A stretch of 64,000 nt of DNA from Sediminibacterium sp. FEMGT703S (GCA_002786355.1 PGCO01000013.1:372001-436000); one strand, 5' to 3'; positions 39,441-49,305 are shown, counted from the first letter of the stretch. A program made the numbers and translations. The notes: generated by a model not told the origin, from the sequence alone.

Positions 39441-41097
39441 ATTTTATTAAGTCATGCTTTTTTAATTGTCGTTGAATGTGAATTTGCACTTGATTCGCAA
39501 GCATTCTATTTAAAAATATCCCCCCGCTCAATTGCAGTAATAATTTTTTCCATCCAGTTAATTGGATGGAATTTAATAACATGGCAACTCTTTTTTGAAT
39601 AACTGGCCGCATATGAATGAATGGATTTGCTTCCAATGTTGGCCATGGCAATGGTTTTTGTACGGGTTCAAACTGTGGAATGATTTGCACTGATTCTGTT
39701 TGATTCGATTTAAATAAATTATAGTTGACTCTTTCATACCCTTTTGAAAAAATAGGATGATGTTCTAAATGTTGAATTGGTATGGTAAAATGATTGCGCA
39801 AAAACATTTCACAATTATATTGTCCTAAAGCATAATCGTGCGCCCTAAAATCTTTACTAATAAAACCTCCGAAACCACCAATTGCTCCACAAGCAATGGC
39901 TTTAGACCCTTCAATTCTAGTATTCTCGATATCCATAGCATATCGAACTGGTGCTATCAAAAATTGACCCGCTTTATTTTTACTTAAAACATCTGCGATG
40001 GGTGCTGGTTTTGCTTTCATTTGCTGCATCATCGCTTGCAAGATAGACCCTGCCAATTGACCAATAGAAAGCGGATATGCAATTTGAATAGGGGTATTTT
40101 CAGGGAATGGATCAATCATTAAGACAGTACTTCTAAATTGATCAAAGCGGTTATACGCATTAGATTGCTGGGTTTCTGTCAATACCAATTCATTCAGTAA
40201 TTCCCTCACTTTCTCAAATGGTTCATTATTCATTAGTCCCCCATCTACATGCAAGGATTCATAGGTTGGCTTTGTATGATCAATCATTAATCCTTCATGA
40301 TTAATCCATTTATTTTGGACTATTGCTTCAAGGGGTCTAATTAATTTCTTAGCTGGCAATCCCAATGGGAATGCACCTGTTGCAATTGCTGCATCTTTTG
40401 CTAATTGAGCATTCAACCCTGTTCTTATATTCAAAGGCATCCAACCGTTGATACATTTGGGTGCTGTAGCAGCTTGAAAGCAGGCATAATCGTAGTGAAC
40501 CGACATTGCATGGTGTTGTGCAGCTAAATCGGCATTGAAAGAGATATTATAAGGGAATCCGCTTACATTGGTTAGTGTTTTAAATACTTTCAATTGTGGA
40601 TGAAAAAAAGGAGGAATATCATTCCATATTAAACCTTTATTACTAAATGCCCTATCTGCTAATTCGTTAGCAAAAGCACCATTTAACAATGAAGCTGGAG
40701 GTAGCGCAGTATTGAAGTCGGTGCAAGACAACAATTTTTCCATCATATTATCGGCTTGCATGGTAACCCAACTTTTATACAACAAATCTGCCTTTAATTG
40801 ATGCATGACTGCTGCAGTAAGTAAACCCGTCATTCCGCCAGCAGAAGCTCCGCCAATAATGGATATTTGTACCCTATGTGTGGGAACTCCTGGTTGGCCG
40901 CGGCTTTGCTCCCACCGGTCTAATGATTTTATTAAATAATCTACAACACCTGCCGTATAAGCTCCAGCAGATACCGCACCTGCCATACAAAGTCCTATAT
41001 GAAATGGATTCTCTGACATAATATTAACAATACTAGCTTTGAACTTATCTAAAATGAACGACCTTTGCAACCGTGTTTTAACGGTTTTACTGTTCAT
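39439..41097 (-). CDS. Patatin-like phospholipase domain protein
   Basis: A 552-residue protein with the patatin catalytic dyad: a Gly-rich oxyanion segment (LCMAGAVSAGAY), the nucleophile serine in GGASAGGMTG and the aspartate in HVDGGLMNNEPF. Family members cleave acyl chains from lipids; substrate unknown. The protein is longer than minimal patatin domains, with a C-terminal region of about 200 residues without recognisable motifs. No signal peptide is clear. The start is uncertain: ATG 41097 gives 26 extra basic residues, ATG 41019 (MSENPFHIGL) begins right before the domain. It interrupts the tig-clp group on the opposite strand. Confidence 0.82.
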   Translation of the reverse strand: MNSKTVKTRLQRSFILDKFKASIVNIMSENPFHIGLCMAGAVSAGAYTAGVVDYLIKSLDRWEQSRGQPGVPTHRVQISIIGGASAGGMTGLLTAAVMHQLKADLLYKSWVTMQADNMMEKLLSCTDFNTALPPASLLNGAFANELADRAFSNKGLIWNDIPPFFHPQLKVFKTLTNVSGFPYNISFNADLAAQHHAMSVHYDYACFQAATAPKCINGWMPLNIRTGLNAQLAKDAAIATGAFPLGLPAKKLIRPLEAIVQNKWINHEGLMIDHTKPTYESLHVDGGLMNNEPFEKVRELLNELVLTETQQSNAYNRFDQFRSTVLMIDPFPENTPIQIAYPLSIGQLAGSILQAMMQQMKAKPAPIADVLSKNKAGQFLIAPVRYAMDIENTRIEGSKAIACGAIGGFGGFISKDFRAHDYALGQYNCEMFLRNHFTIPIQHLEHHPIFSKGYERVNYNLFKSNQTESVQIIPQFEPVQKPLPWPTLEANPFIHMRPVIQKRVAMLLNSIQLTGWKKLLLQLSGGIFLNRMLANQVQIHIQRQLKKHDLIK

Positions 41098-41193
41098 TAT
41101 GTCAATTTGCCATAAACCAAGCTTTGCATAGTATTTGAACAGTCTTTATACCTATTTAACAAAACACTTAACTTCAAAGCGAAAAATCAGTTT

Positions 41194-41889
41194 ATGAATA
41201 TTGGAAAAGAGTTTGAACAATACGCAGTTAAACACCGTGGCATCAGCAGCGGGGTTTTACACAACTACAAAAGTTATGGCCAAGTAACCAACCTTACTCC
41301 TTACATTATTGAGGAAAGGCCATTAAACGTTGCTAGCATGGATGTTTTTAGCCGTTTAATGATGGACAGAATTATTTTTTTAGGAGAAGGCATTAACGAC
41401 TATGTGGCCAATATTGTTACTGCACAGCTATTGTTCCTAGAAAGTACCGACCGTTCAAGAGATATTCAAATGTATATCAATAGCCCAGGTGGCAGCGTTT
41501 ATGCTGGTTTGGGAATCTATGATACCATGCAGTTTATTGGGCCTGATGTTGCCACTATTTGTACTGGTATTGCTGCTAGCATGGGTCAAATTTTATTGTG
41601 TGCAGGTGTGCAGGGCAAAAGAACCGCACTAAAGCACAGTAGAATCATGATGCACCAACCAAGTGGTGGTATTGGAGGTCAAGCAACTGATATTGAAATC
41701 ACTGCTCGTGAAATTAAAAAATTGAAACAAGAGCTTTATGCAATCACTGCAAATCATACTGGTAAATCAATTGAGACCATCGCAAAAGACAGTGATCGTG
41801 ATTTCTGGATGACTGCTTCAGAAGCAAAAGAATATGGTTTGGTAGACGAAGTTTTATTAACCAATCCTCGCAAAGAAAAGAAAGGATAA
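41194..41889 (+). CDS. clpP: ATP-dependent Clp protease proteolytic subunit (paralogue 1)
   Basis: A 231-residue ClpP. The catalytic triad is complete: Ser in GIAASMGQILL, His in IMMHQPSGG and Asp in DSDRDFWM. It forms the barrel that degrades proteins delivered by ClpX or ClpC. It is 26 bases from a second clpP and then clpX; the three are clearly an operon. The N-terminal segment of about 30 residues before the core is longer than in E. coli and may be processed. ATG at 41194. Confidence 0.93.
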   Translation: MNIGKEFEQYAVKHRGISSGVLHNYKSYGQVTNLTPYIIEERPLNVASMDVFSRLMMDRIIFLGEGINDYVANIVTAQLLFLESTDRSRDIQMYINSPGGSVYAGLGIYDTMQFIGPDVATICTGIAASMGQILLCAGVQGKRTALKHSRIMMHQPSGGIGGQATDIEITAREIKKLKQELYAITANHTGKSIETIAKDSDRDFWMTASEAKEYGLVDEVLLTNPRKEKKG

Positions 41890-41915
41890 TTGTTTAAACA
41901 ATCAAACGCTTAAAA

Positions 41916-42557
41916 ATGATACAATCTAAATATATCGTAAACCCTTTTCTAAATAATGATCAGGAAGAACCAGAAGAAAACAAGGAAGAGAAGCAAGATG
42001 CTATGGGCAGCTTCATGACCAAAAAAATGGAAAAACTATTCTTTGAAAAAAGAGCAGTGTATTTATGGGGTGTGGTAGATGATAAATCAGCTAAAGAAGT
42101 AGTTACCAAATTACTTTTATTAGATGCCGACAAACCAGGTGCAGAAATTAAATTATATATCAATAGCCCAGGTGGTGTTGTTACCAGTGGGATGGTCATG
42201 TACGATACTATTAAAATGATCCAAAGTCCGGTAAGTACCATTTGCATGGGATTAGCTGCTAGCATGGGCTCGATTCTCTTAAGTGCTGGAGCTAAGGGTC
42301 AGCGCTACATTTATCCGCACGGAGAAGTAATGATTCACCAACCAAGTTTAGGTGGTTACTATCAAGCAACTAGCGCAGATATAGAAATTCAAGCAAACCA
42401 AATTTTAAAAACCAAACAGTTAGGTGCAAGAATTTTAGCTGAAAACTGCGGCAAAACAGTAGAACAAATTTTAGCGGACTTTGACCGCGATTATTGGATG
42501 GATGCTTCTGAAGCTGTTGCTTATGGCATTGTAGACAGCATCTTAAACAAGATATAG
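41916..42557 (+). CDS. clpP: ATP-dependent Clp protease proteolytic subunit (paralogue 2)
   Basis: A 213-residue second ClpP, again with Ser in GLAASMGSILL, His in VMIHQPSLGG and Asp in DFDRDYWMD. It differs from its neighbour in the N-terminus (a highly acidic EEPEENKEEK stretch) and the GYYQATSADIEIQ loop. The tandem copies with complete active sites suggest either two homo-barrels or a mixed barrel. It ends three bases before the clpX ATG, so translation is coupled. Confidence 0.93.
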   Translation: MIQSKYIVNPFLNNDQEEPEENKEEKQDAMGSFMTKKMEKLFFEKRAVYLWGVVDDKSAKEVVTKLLLLDADKPGAEIKLYINSPGGVVTSGMVMYDTIKMIQSPVSTICMGLAASMGSILLSAGAKGQRYIYPHGEVMIHQPSLGGYYQATSADIEIQANQILKTKQLGARILAENCGKTVEQILADFDRDYWMDASEAVAYGIVDSILNKI

Positions 42558-42560
42558 GAT

Positions 42561-43802
42561 ATGGCAAAACAAAATAATTTACATTGCTCTTTCTGTGGAA
42601 GAAGCCGTGACGAGGTCAAGATATTGATAGCAGGTCAAGAAGGTCATATCTGTGAAAATTGTGTAGAGCATGCAGAGGAAATTATTGCTCAGGAACTAAG
42701 CGCTAAAAATAATCCTACTGGAACGGGTGGGGTAGGTAATGTTCAAATCAGAAAGCCTAAAGAAATAAAGCAATTTTTAGACGAGTATGTAATTGGTCAA
42801 GACGAAGCAAAGAAGATACTTTGTGTAGCGGTGTATAACCACTACAAAAGAGTAAACAATAAACAAATTGTAGATGATGTTGAGATAGAAAAAAGCAATA
42901 TCATCATGGTAGGCGAAACTGGAACGGGTAAAACCTTATTGGCTAAATCAATTGCTCGTTTACTCAATGTCCCTTTTGCTATTGTGGATGCAACGGTTTT
43001 TACCGAAGCTGGTTATGTAGGTGAAGACGTAGAAAGTATGCTTACGCGTTTATTACAAAATTGTAACTACGATGTAACTGCTGCTGAAAAAGGCATTGTT
43101 TATGTAGATGAGATTGATAAAATTGCACGTAAAGGAGACAATCCGTCAATCACCAGAGATGTAAGTGGAGAAGGGGTTCAACAAGGCTTATTAAAAATGT
43201 TAGAAGGTACAGAAGTATTGGTTCCTCCACAAGGCGGAAGAAAGCATCCAGAGCAAAAAATGATTAAGGTAGACACTAAAAATATCTTATTTATTTGCGG
43301 TGGTGCATTTGATGGCATAGACAAAGTAATTGCTAGAAGAATCAATACCAATGCAATTGGTTTTAGCGTCAACAAAGACGAACAAGAACATCAAAGAAGT
43401 AATTTATTAGAATTCATCAATGCACAAGACCTAAAAAATTTTGGCTTAATTCCTGAATTATTAGGTCGTTTGCCAGTGGTAACGCATCTAAATCCTTTAG
43501 ATGCAGAAACACTTAGAAGTATTTTAACTGAACCAAAGAATTCTTTAATCAAACAGTTCACGCGCTTGTTTGACATGGAAGGTATTGCATTAACAATTGA
43601 ACCAGCTGTACTAGACTTCATGGTTGCTAAAGCAATGGAATACAAACTAGGTGCAAGAGGTTTAAGAAGTATTTGTGAGAGTATCTTAACAGAAGCAATG
43701 TTTGAATTACCAGGCACCAATACTACTTCCTTAAACGTTACACTAGATTATGCTGAAAAGATGTTTAGTAAGAGTAAACTAAGTGCGCTTAAAGTTGCAT
43801 AA
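42561..43802 (+). CDS. clpX: ATP-dependent Clp protease ATP-binding subunit ClpX
   Basis: A 413-residue AAA+ unfoldase. The N-terminal zinc-binding domain is intact (CSFCGRS ... CENC, four cysteines), Walker A is GETGTGKT, Walker [10 protein letters not shown], and the pore loop GYVGEDVE is typical. The IGF-type ClpP-binding loop region follows (here near [10 protein letters not shown]). It delivers substrates to ClpP. Last large gene of the clpP-clpP-clpX operon; a 53-residue protein follows after 15 bases. Confidence 0.96.
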   Translation: MAKQNNLHCSFCGRSRDEVKILIAGQEGHICENCVEHAEEIIAQELSAKNNPTGTGGVGNVQIRKPKEIKQFLDEYVIGQDEAKKILCVAVYNHYKRVNNKQIVDDVEIEKSNIIMVGETGTGKTLLAKSIARLLNVPFAIVDATVFTEAGYVGEDVESMLTRLLQNCNYDVTAAEKGIVYVDEIDKIARKGDNPSITRDVSGEGVQQGLLKMLEGTEVLVPPQGGRKHPEQKMIKVDTKNILFICGGAFDGIDKVIARRINTNAIGFSVNKDEQEHQRSNLLEFINAQDLKNFGLIPELLGRLPVVTHLNPLDAETLRSILTEPKNSLIKQFTRLFDMEGIALTIEPAVLDFMVAKAMEYKLGARGLRSICESILTEAMFELPGTNTTSLNVTLDYAEKMFSKSKLSALKVA

Positions 43803-43817
43803 ATAAAAACATAAAAC

Positions 43818-43979
43818 ATGAACGAATTAATAGAGAAACTAGTTAAAGAAGCTGGATTATCAGAACAACAGGCACAACAAGCAATTATTACGATTGCAGG
43901 ATTTGTAAAAGATAAATTCCCTATGCTAGGTGGTGCTGTTGACCAAATTTTTGCTGCTGGAAATAAAAACGAAGAATAG
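43818..43979 (+). CDS. Small 53-residue protein downstream of clpX
   Basis: An open frame from ATG 43818 to TAG 43979 encodes 53 residues: an amphipathic helix (NELIEKLVKEAGL), SEQQAQQAIITIAGFVKDKF and a Gly-containing tail. This composition resembles short proteins of the DUF2267/DUF2780 type, with one helical repeat, but I cannot place it firmly. It begins 15 bases after clpX in an A-rich context and ends two bases before the convergent kinase gene, so it is well fitted as the last gene of the clp operon. Confidence 0.6.
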   Translation: MNELIEKLVKEAGLSEQQAQQAIITIAGFVKDKFPMLGGAVDQIFAAGNKNEE

Positions 43980-43980
43980 A

Positions 43981-45876
43981 TTATATACTTTGCAAGGGTA
44001 GTTGAATGATGAATTTACTACCCTTGTCAGGTAAACTTTCTATGATTAAGTTCCCATCATGACGATTAATTAAATCGCTACAAAGCATTAAACCAAACCC
44101 ACTACCCTTTTCCATTGAAGTTCCTGCAGTTGTGTAGTATTGTTTCGCATTAATTTTTTCGATAGTTTCCTGGGTCATACCTATACCACTGTCTTCTACA
44201 CAAATAATTGCATGGGTAATTGATTGTGTAGCATGAACCTGAATGGTTCCATTTTCAGGAGTATACTTAATAGCATTACTAATTAAGTTTCTTAAAACAA
44301 TTCGAATCATTTCTTTATCTGCATTAATAAACATTTGTGGATGCAGATTATTGTTGAATGTTATATTCTTTCTCCTAAATAGCATTTTGTGTTCATCTTC
44401 TAATCCTTTTACTAGTTGATAAACAATAAAAACAGACCTATCTAAGTTCTTCCCAGACATTTGTCCTTTTAACCAAAAGAGTAGATTATCTAACAAAGAG
44501 GTAGTACCCATATATTGGGTTTCTAGTTGCAGCAGAAGTTGTTTTGCTTGATCTTCTGGTACCATTTCCTGATTAACCAAATTCAAAATGCCCTTTGTAT
44601 TAACCAGCGGATTACGTAAATCATGAGAAATAATGGATAATAATTTGTCCTTGGTTTTATTATCGGCCTCGAGCATTCTATTTTGTTGAGATATTTCTTT
44701 ATTGAGCGTTCCCATCTCTTCAATTTGGGCTTCAATCAAAATATTTTTTGCCCTTAGTTCTCTACTAAAATGTTTTTGTTTTTGGTAATTTATAAAAACC
44801 ATTACAACCAAAACAGCAAGTATAATCAAAATAAACGTCCCTACTGTTAAAATGAATAATTGCTCATCAGAAGCACGTTGAGCACGCAAAAAAGAATTCT
44901 CCCAATCTAATCTTAGACTTTGTTGATTCTTGATGATATCAATAAAATTTGCAGCATATTCATTTTCTTTTTTGCGATGCAAAGTATTAATCAATATGGC
45001 TGTATCCTGCCATGCCATTGCTTTTTCTAAGGCATTGGTCTTTTTATAATATTGAATAATTTGGTGTACGCTCTGATCAATTAACTCGTGCGCACCAATT
45101 GATTTTGCAAATAAATAAGATGCTTTAGACATAGCAAAAGCAGAATCAAGCTGGCCTCTTTTAAAAGCTACATTTGCTAATTCTAGATTATTCAAAGCAA
45201 GACCATACCGATCATTCAATTTTCGATCGATGCTTATAGAAGCATAAAAAAAAGAAGTCGCTAACTCTAAATTCTTTCCCTCTAATGCCAACTTTCCTAA
45301 ATGATAAAGGGCTTTCTTTTCCCCGTAGTCATACTTAATTAATTTACTGGTATTAAGTGCTTGATTAAATAAAATAACCGCAGAGTCTGGCTTGCCTTTG
45401 TAGAGTTGAATCAACCCTAAACTATTTTTGATATTTACAACTTCTTCTTGTTTATCATACTTTTTAAAAACTTCAAGAGACTCTTTATAAATAGCCGAGG
45501 CAGAGTCATATTTTGATTCTAAAATCAAAGAACCAGCAATTTGCTGACTAACTTTTGCAATATTAAATGTGTCTTTTATTCTTCTGAATATATCGAGGGA
45601 AAGATAAAAATCACTTAGCGCTCGTTTTACAAAACCCTGTTGTTGAAAAATTCCTCCTTCGTACATGTAAGCAACTGCCTGACCTTTTTTATAGTCAATT
45701 TGTTTAGCAGTATTTTGAGCAATGATCAATAAATTCAGGGCCTTAGATATATCTGAACGCTTTGCATCAAATGCCTCTTTATTTAATGAATCAACAATAA
45801 AGGAAGAGCCAGTGCTTTTTTGCGCAAACAATGGGCATGCCAAAAAAAAGAAATATATGAAAAACAGTATCCGCAT
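43981..45876 (-). CDS. TPR-containing membrane sensor histidine kinase
   Basis: A 631-residue kinase. A signal peptide (FIYFFFLACPLFAQ) sends the N-terminal half to the periplasm, where six to seven TPR repeats (residues 45-300, for example SALSDFYLSLDIFRRI-like helices) form the sensor. A single membrane segment lies near residues 335-360 (TVGTFILIILAVLVVMVF), followed by a coiled coil, the HisKA box with His418 (ISHDLRNPL) and HATPase motifs (RNLISNAIKYT, EDSGIGMT, GSGFGLMLC). This TPR-TM-kinase layout is common in Bacteroidota. No response regulator is adjacent. I use ATG 45876; the longer TTG-started frame to 45924 has no signal-peptide logic. Confidence 0.86.
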   Translation of the reverse strand: MRILFFIYFFFLACPLFAQKSTGSSFIVDSLNKEAFDAKRSDISKALNLLIIAQNTAKQIDYKKGQAVAYMYEGGIFQQQGFVKRALSDFYLSLDIFRRIKDTFNIAKVSQQIAGSLILESKYDSASAIYKESLEVFKKYDKQEEVVNIKNSLGLIQLYKGKPDSAVILFNQALNTSKLIKYDYGEKKALYHLGKLALEGKNLELATSFFYASISIDRKLNDRYGLALNNLELANVAFKRGQLDSAFAMSKASYLFAKSIGAHELIDQSVHQIIQYYKKTNALEKAMAWQDTAILINTLHRKKENEYAANFIDIIKNQQSLRLDWENSFLRAQRASDEQLFILTVGTFILIILAVLVVMVFINYQKQKHFSRELRAKNILIEAQIEEMGTLNKEISQQNRMLEADNKTKDKLLSIISHDLRNPLVNTKGILNLVNQEMVPEDQAKQLLLQLETQYMGTTSLLDNLLFWLKGQMSGKNLDRSVFIVYQLVKGLEDEHKMLFRRKNITFNNNLHPQMFINADKEMIRIVLRNLISNAIKYTPENGTIQVHATQSITHAIICVEDSGIGMTQETIEKINAKQYYTTAGTSMEKGSGFGLMLCSDLINRHDGNLIIESLPDKGSKFIIQLPLQSI

Positions 45877-45952
45877 GATATTAAATGTAGATATGGATTT
45901 TAAGATAGCGCTATATGTATTCAAGATACAAATATTTGTGTTACACTAACAA

Positions 45953-45979
45953 CAAAAAAAAGGACCCCAATCGGAGTCC
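45953..45979 (-). terminator. Intrinsic terminator of the acyl-CoA dehydrogenase gene
   Basis: On the minus strand a seven-base stem GGACTCC/GGGGTCC with one G-T pair (45973-45979 and 45962-45968), then a run of T residues. It lies 29 bases beyond the stop of the dehydrogenase. Confidence 0.8.
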
Positions 45980-46007
45980 CTTATTATGAGCAAGCAATCG
46001 AAAACAA

Positions 46008-47147
46008 TTAGCGAAGAACTTCTCTAGCGATCACCATTTTCTGAATCTCTGAAGTTCCTTCCCCAATAGTACATAATTTTGCGTCACGATAGTACTTTTC
46101 TACAGGAAAATCTTTTGTATAACCGTAGCCACCAAAAATTTGAATGGCTTCAGTAGCTGTTTTAACAGCAACTTCACTTGCATAATATTTGGCCATAGCA
46201 CCTGCTTGGGTAACTTTTTCACCCCTATTTTTAAGATCACAAGATTGCCATATCAATAAATCAGCAGCCATGATTTCAGTAGCCATATCTGCCAACTTAA
46301 AACTAATTCCCTGAAATGAAGCAATAGGTTGGTCAAACTGGTACCTTTCTTGTGAGTATTTTAAAGCTGCTTCATAGGCACCTTTTGCAATACCCGCAGA
46401 TAGAGCAGCAATAGATATTCTACCTCCGTCCAAAATTTTCATTGCTTGTCTAAATCCATCCCCAACTTCACCCAAACGGTTACTATCAGGGATAATGCAA
46501 TTGTCAAATATCATTTCGGCAGTTTCACTGGCCCTCATCCCCAATTTATTTTCTTTTTTCCCAGCTGTAAAACCTAATGTACCTCTCTCCACTACAAAAG
46601 CAGTTGAGTTTCCACTGGTTCTTGGCTCCCCTGTTCTGCAAATAACCACAGCCACTTCACCAGACTTTCCATGGGTAATCCAGCTTTTAGTTCCATTCAA
46701 TACCCAATGATCCCCCTGTTTAACCGCTGTCGTTTTCATATTGCCCGCATCACTGCCAGTGTTTGGTTCAGTTAAGCCCCAAGCACCAATCCACTCTGCA
46801 GTAGCCAATTTGGGCAACCAACGTTTTTTTTGTTCTTCGTTTCCAAAAGATAAAATATGATTAGTGCAAAGCGAGTTATGTGCTGCAACACTCAATCCAA
46901 TGCTACCACAAACTTTAGCTATTTCTTGAATAATGGCATTGTACTCAAAATAACCTAATCCAGCCCCACCATACTCAGCTGGTACAAGCACACCCATTAA
47001 ACCCAACTTTCCCATTTCTCTAAATAGGTCTTCTGGAAAAAATTGTGCCTCATCCCATTCCATTAAATGCGGTCGAATATACTGTTCAGCAAAATCTTTA
47101 GCCGTTGCAGACACTTGTTGTGTCAATTCTGTCTCCTTGAAGTGCAT
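46008..47147 (-). CDS. Acyl-CoA dehydrogenase
   Basis: A 379-residue FAD enzyme that makes the first oxidation of acyl-CoA in fatty-acid or branched-chain amino-acid breakdown. Typical segments are [23 protein letters not shown] (FAD binding), [35 protein letters not shown] and the terminal GEGTSEIQ with the glutamate used as base in many members. Chain-length or substrate cannot be read. ATG at 47147 ([11 protein letters not shown]); the frame is open to 47186, but that adds residues coded in an upstream hairpin. A -7 box at 47246-47239 and a 10-base hairpin lie upstream. Confidence 0.9.
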   Translation of the reverse strand: MHFKETELTQQVSATAKDFAEQYIRPHLMEWDEAQFFPEDLFREMGKLGLMGVLVPAEYGGAGLGYFEYNAIIQEIAKVCGSIGLSVAAHNSLCTNHILSFGNEEQKKRWLPKLATAEWIGAWGLTEPNTGSDAGNMKTTAVKQGDHWVLNGTKSWITHGKSGEVAVVICRTGEPRTSGNSTAFVVERGTLGFTAGKKENKLGMRASETAEMIFDNCIIPDSNRLGEVGDGFRQAMKILDGGRISIAALSAGIAKGAYEAALKYSQERYQFDQPIASFQGISFKLADMATEIMAADLLIWQSCDLKNRGEKVTQAGAMAKYYASEVAVKTATEAIQIFGGYGYTKDFPVEKYYRDAKLCTIGEGTSEIQKMVIAREVLR

Positions 47148-47167
47148 ATATGATAATTTAAATAGAC

Positions 47168-47206
47168 GGGGGTCGGAGCAGAGCAAGCACGTTCTTTCCG
47201 ACCCCC
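47168..47206 (-). promoter_or_regulatory. Strong hairpin in the leader of the acyl-CoA dehydrogenase gene
   Basis: A perfect 10-base inverted repeat GGGGGTCGGA/TCCGACCCCC (47168-47177 and 47197-47206), with a 19-base loop, sits 21 bases before the start codon and after the -7 box. It has no T tract, so it is not a plain terminator. A leader structure or operator is possible. Confidence 0.5.
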
Positions 47207-47238
47207 TAAAACAAACAACCGTTAGTTAGTTTGTAAAG

Positions 47239-47246
47239 CAAATCTA
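47239..47246 (-). promoter_or_regulatory. Putative -7 box of the acyl-CoA dehydrogenase gene
   Basis: TAGATTTG on the minus strand fits TAnnTTTG. It would give a leader of about 85 bases that contains the hairpin. Confidence 0.45.
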
Positions 47247-47291
47247 GGGGATTTTACTGGTAAGTTCATCTTAAAATAACCAGATAATTAT

Positions 47292-48182
47292 TCACAGAAT
47301 GACTAAGTCTAAGAGTAGCTGATATTGAGCCGATTGAATAAAAACGATTTTTTTTAACTCTTCTAAACTTCCAAATAATCCATATTGGGCTCTATATTGA
47401 ACAATAGCTGCAGCTATTTCAGGCGAAACCCCAGCTTTAATCAACCTTGATTCACTGGCTGAATTAATTGAAGGTTTCCCCACAGCATGAATCTTTAAAA
47501 AAGGCTTTATTAGCGTAAAAAGGGAATCTTTTATGCCGTAGGTTTTCTTAATGTCTTCAACGTTGGAAAAACCACCCAACTTATCTCGAAATTTAATAAT
47601 TCTTGCTGCTAACACCGGGCCGATACCTGGCAGTGCTTCCCAATCTTCCGTTGAAGCCGTATTGATATCAATTATGGATATTTTTTTTGGGGCATAGGGG
47701 TGATTATAGCCGCCGCTTTCATTTGCAGCAGGATAATTTTGCACCAGAGCCGTTGAAGGAAGCCGTATATAAGGAATCAATTTTTTAGCTAAGGAGGGCT
47801 CAATCCCCCAGATTTTGAGCAAATCTGTTGGTACTTTAAACCGCCCCCCTTTTTGTCGATACCTTATAATGGTTTGAGCATTTTTATAAGACAACCCTAG
47901 CTGCTTTAGTTCTTCTTCGGAAGCGGTATTCGGATCAAACTTAAAAAAGACTGGCTGAATAGAACTTGTTCTACTCTGCGCTGTATCTTTTGAATACGGC
48001 ATTTTAAATGGGTCCGTTTTAACCTGATCTACCCATGCAGTATCCGAATGTTGTAACTGAGGAATGCTGGAGGGAATTAAATTAGGTAACACTATAAAAG
48101 TGCCTAAAAGTAACAATACAACCATTAATCCAATTCTCTCTTTTTTAGAAAATTGTAAATAATCTTTTACCCATTTTTTCAT
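47292..48182 (-). CDS. Helix-hairpin-helix (ComEA-like) membrane-anchored protein
   Basis: A 296-residue protein with an N-terminal membrane segment (GLMVVLLLLGTFIVLPN) and three helix-hairpin-helix units: FDPNTASEEELKQLGL, DINTASTEDWEALPGIGPVLAARI and SINSASESRLIKAGVSPEIA. These units bind DNA without sequence preference. ComEA takes up DNA in natural transformation; whether this protein does so is open, as no other competence gene is here. It begins 20 bases after the end of the PhnP-like gene, same strand. Confidence 0.82.
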   Translation of the reverse strand: MKKWVKDYLQFSKKERIGLMVVLLLLGTFIVLPNLIPSSIPQLQHSDTAWVDQVKTDPFKMPYSKDTAQSRTSSIQPVFFKFDPNTASEEELKQLGLSYKNAQTIIRYRQKGGRFKVPTDLLKIWGIEPSLAKKLIPYIRLPSTALVQNYPAANESGGYNHPYAPKKISIIDINTASTEDWEALPGIGPVLAARIIKFRDKLGGFSNVEDIKKTYGIKDSLFTLIKPFLKIHAVGKPSINSASESRLIKAGVSPEIAAAIVQYRAQYGLFGSLEELKKIVFIQSAQYQLLLDLVIL

Positions 48183-48202
48183 GTCCGCAAATAGTTGCGG
48201 AA

Positions 48203-48979
48203 TTACAAACGAACAACTAACCCATCGTAAGCAAGTTTTACATGTGCTGGCAATTCAGCATTAATCTTATCATGTAAACCAAGCTGGTGACTAATATGGG
48301 TAAAATATACTTCAGGAACTGCAGTAATAGCGGCAATATCCAAAGCTTCTTGTAAAGTAAAATGCGATAAATGTTTCTCTTTTCTTAGTGCATTTAATAC
48401 TAATACGGAAGACCCTTTTACTTTGTTTAATTCTGCCGTTTCAATATAATTAGCATCGGTGATATAGGTAAAATTCCCCATTCGAAACCCTAACACAGGC
48501 ATTCGATGATGCATCACTTTGATGGGTTGGACCTCAATATCTCCTACAAAGAAATTTTCATCTCCAATACTATGCATATGCAATTCTGGTGTACCAGGAT
48601 AACGGTTATCGGAAAAAGCATAATAAAAATCTCTTCGAATCGCTTCTTCGGTTGAAGCATTCGCATAAATATCCATTGCAGTACCCGAGAAAAAATTGAA
48701 TGCCCGAATATCATCTAAACCAGCAATATGGTCTTTATGAGAATGTGTAAATAGGACTGCATTTAACCGGGTAGTATTAGTGCGCAACATTTGGTACCTA
48801 AAATCGGGAGTAGTATCAATTACAATGCTGGTCTTTGCAGATTCTACCAAAATACTTGTGCGAAGTCGTTGATCTTTAGGATTTGTGGAAACACATACAG
48901 GACAACTGCATCCTATCATAGGCACGCCCGTACTCGTTCCTGTTCCTAAAAATCGAATGGTTAATGCTGGTTGATTCAC
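48203..48979 (-). CDS. MBL-fold hydrolase, PhnP/phosphodiesterase-like
   Basis: A 258-residue metallo-beta-lactamase fold enzyme. GTGTSTGVPMIGCSCPVC at the start with its cysteines (a structural zinc site in PhnP) and the HSHKDHIAG motif give the metal site, with further His in VMHHRMP and FTHISHQ. PhnP cleaves cyclic phosphate esters from phosphonate breakdown, but related proteins are found without a phosphonate pathway, as here. Start GTG at 48979 (the only start before the motif). Part of a minus-strand series with the small hypothetical and the HhH protein. Confidence 0.83.
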   Translation of the reverse strand: MNQPALTIRFLGTGTSTGVPMIGCSCPVCVSTNPKDQRLRTSILVESAKTSIVIDTTPDFRYQMLRTNTTRLNAVLFTHSHKDHIAGLDDIRAFNFFSGTAMDIYANASTEEAIRRDFYYAFSDNRYPGTPELHMHSIGDENFFVGDIEVQPIKVMHHRMPVLGFRMGNFTYITDANYIETAELNKVKGSSVLVLNALRKEKHLSHFTLQEALDIAAITAVPEVYFTHISHQLGLHDKINAELPAHVKLAYDGLVVRL

Positions 48980-49029
48980 CCAATAAAACTACGGTAAAAT
49001 TATGTTGGTTAGAAGCGTATAGTCCGTAA

Positions 49030-49305
49030 TTATTCTGTTGTTGTCACGGACTTTCTAACTACTTCTTCATAAAGTTTTTGAGACTCAAGGGTTAGTTTAT
49101 CAAATTGAATATTTAGCTGGGGTATGATTTCCATTAAAGTATTGATTCTTCCCTCAATATTTAAAAATTTATTCAATACCACTACCCTTCTGGCTTCTAG
49201 CAAGCACCATCCACTTTGAAAAGTACCTCTTTCGTATCTCACTACATATTCAGATTCTCCCAAAATATCTTCTAGTTTGTCTAATGTAGATTGTGTGTAT
49301 TTCAT
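49030..49305 (-). CDS. Conserved small hypothetical protein
   Basis: A 91-residue protein, mostly helical. It contains YVVRYERGTFQSGWCLLEARRVVVLNKF-like core, with the segments YERGTFQSG, WCLLE and VVVLNKF, then a coiled helix (INTLMEIIPQLNIQFDKL). I recall such proteins as common in Bacteroidota genomes but know no function. It lies between porX and the PhnP-like gene on the same strand with normal spacing. ATG at 49305. Confidence 0.7.
   Translation of the reverse strand: MKYTQSTLDKLEDILGESEYVVRYERGTFQSGWCLLEARRVVVLNKFLNIEGRINTLMEIIPQLNIQFDKLTLESQKLYEEVVRKSVTTTE

Noticed and set aside
45877..45924. Longer start for the TPR kinase
   Set aside because: It begins with TTG and would put 16 residues before the clear signal peptide.
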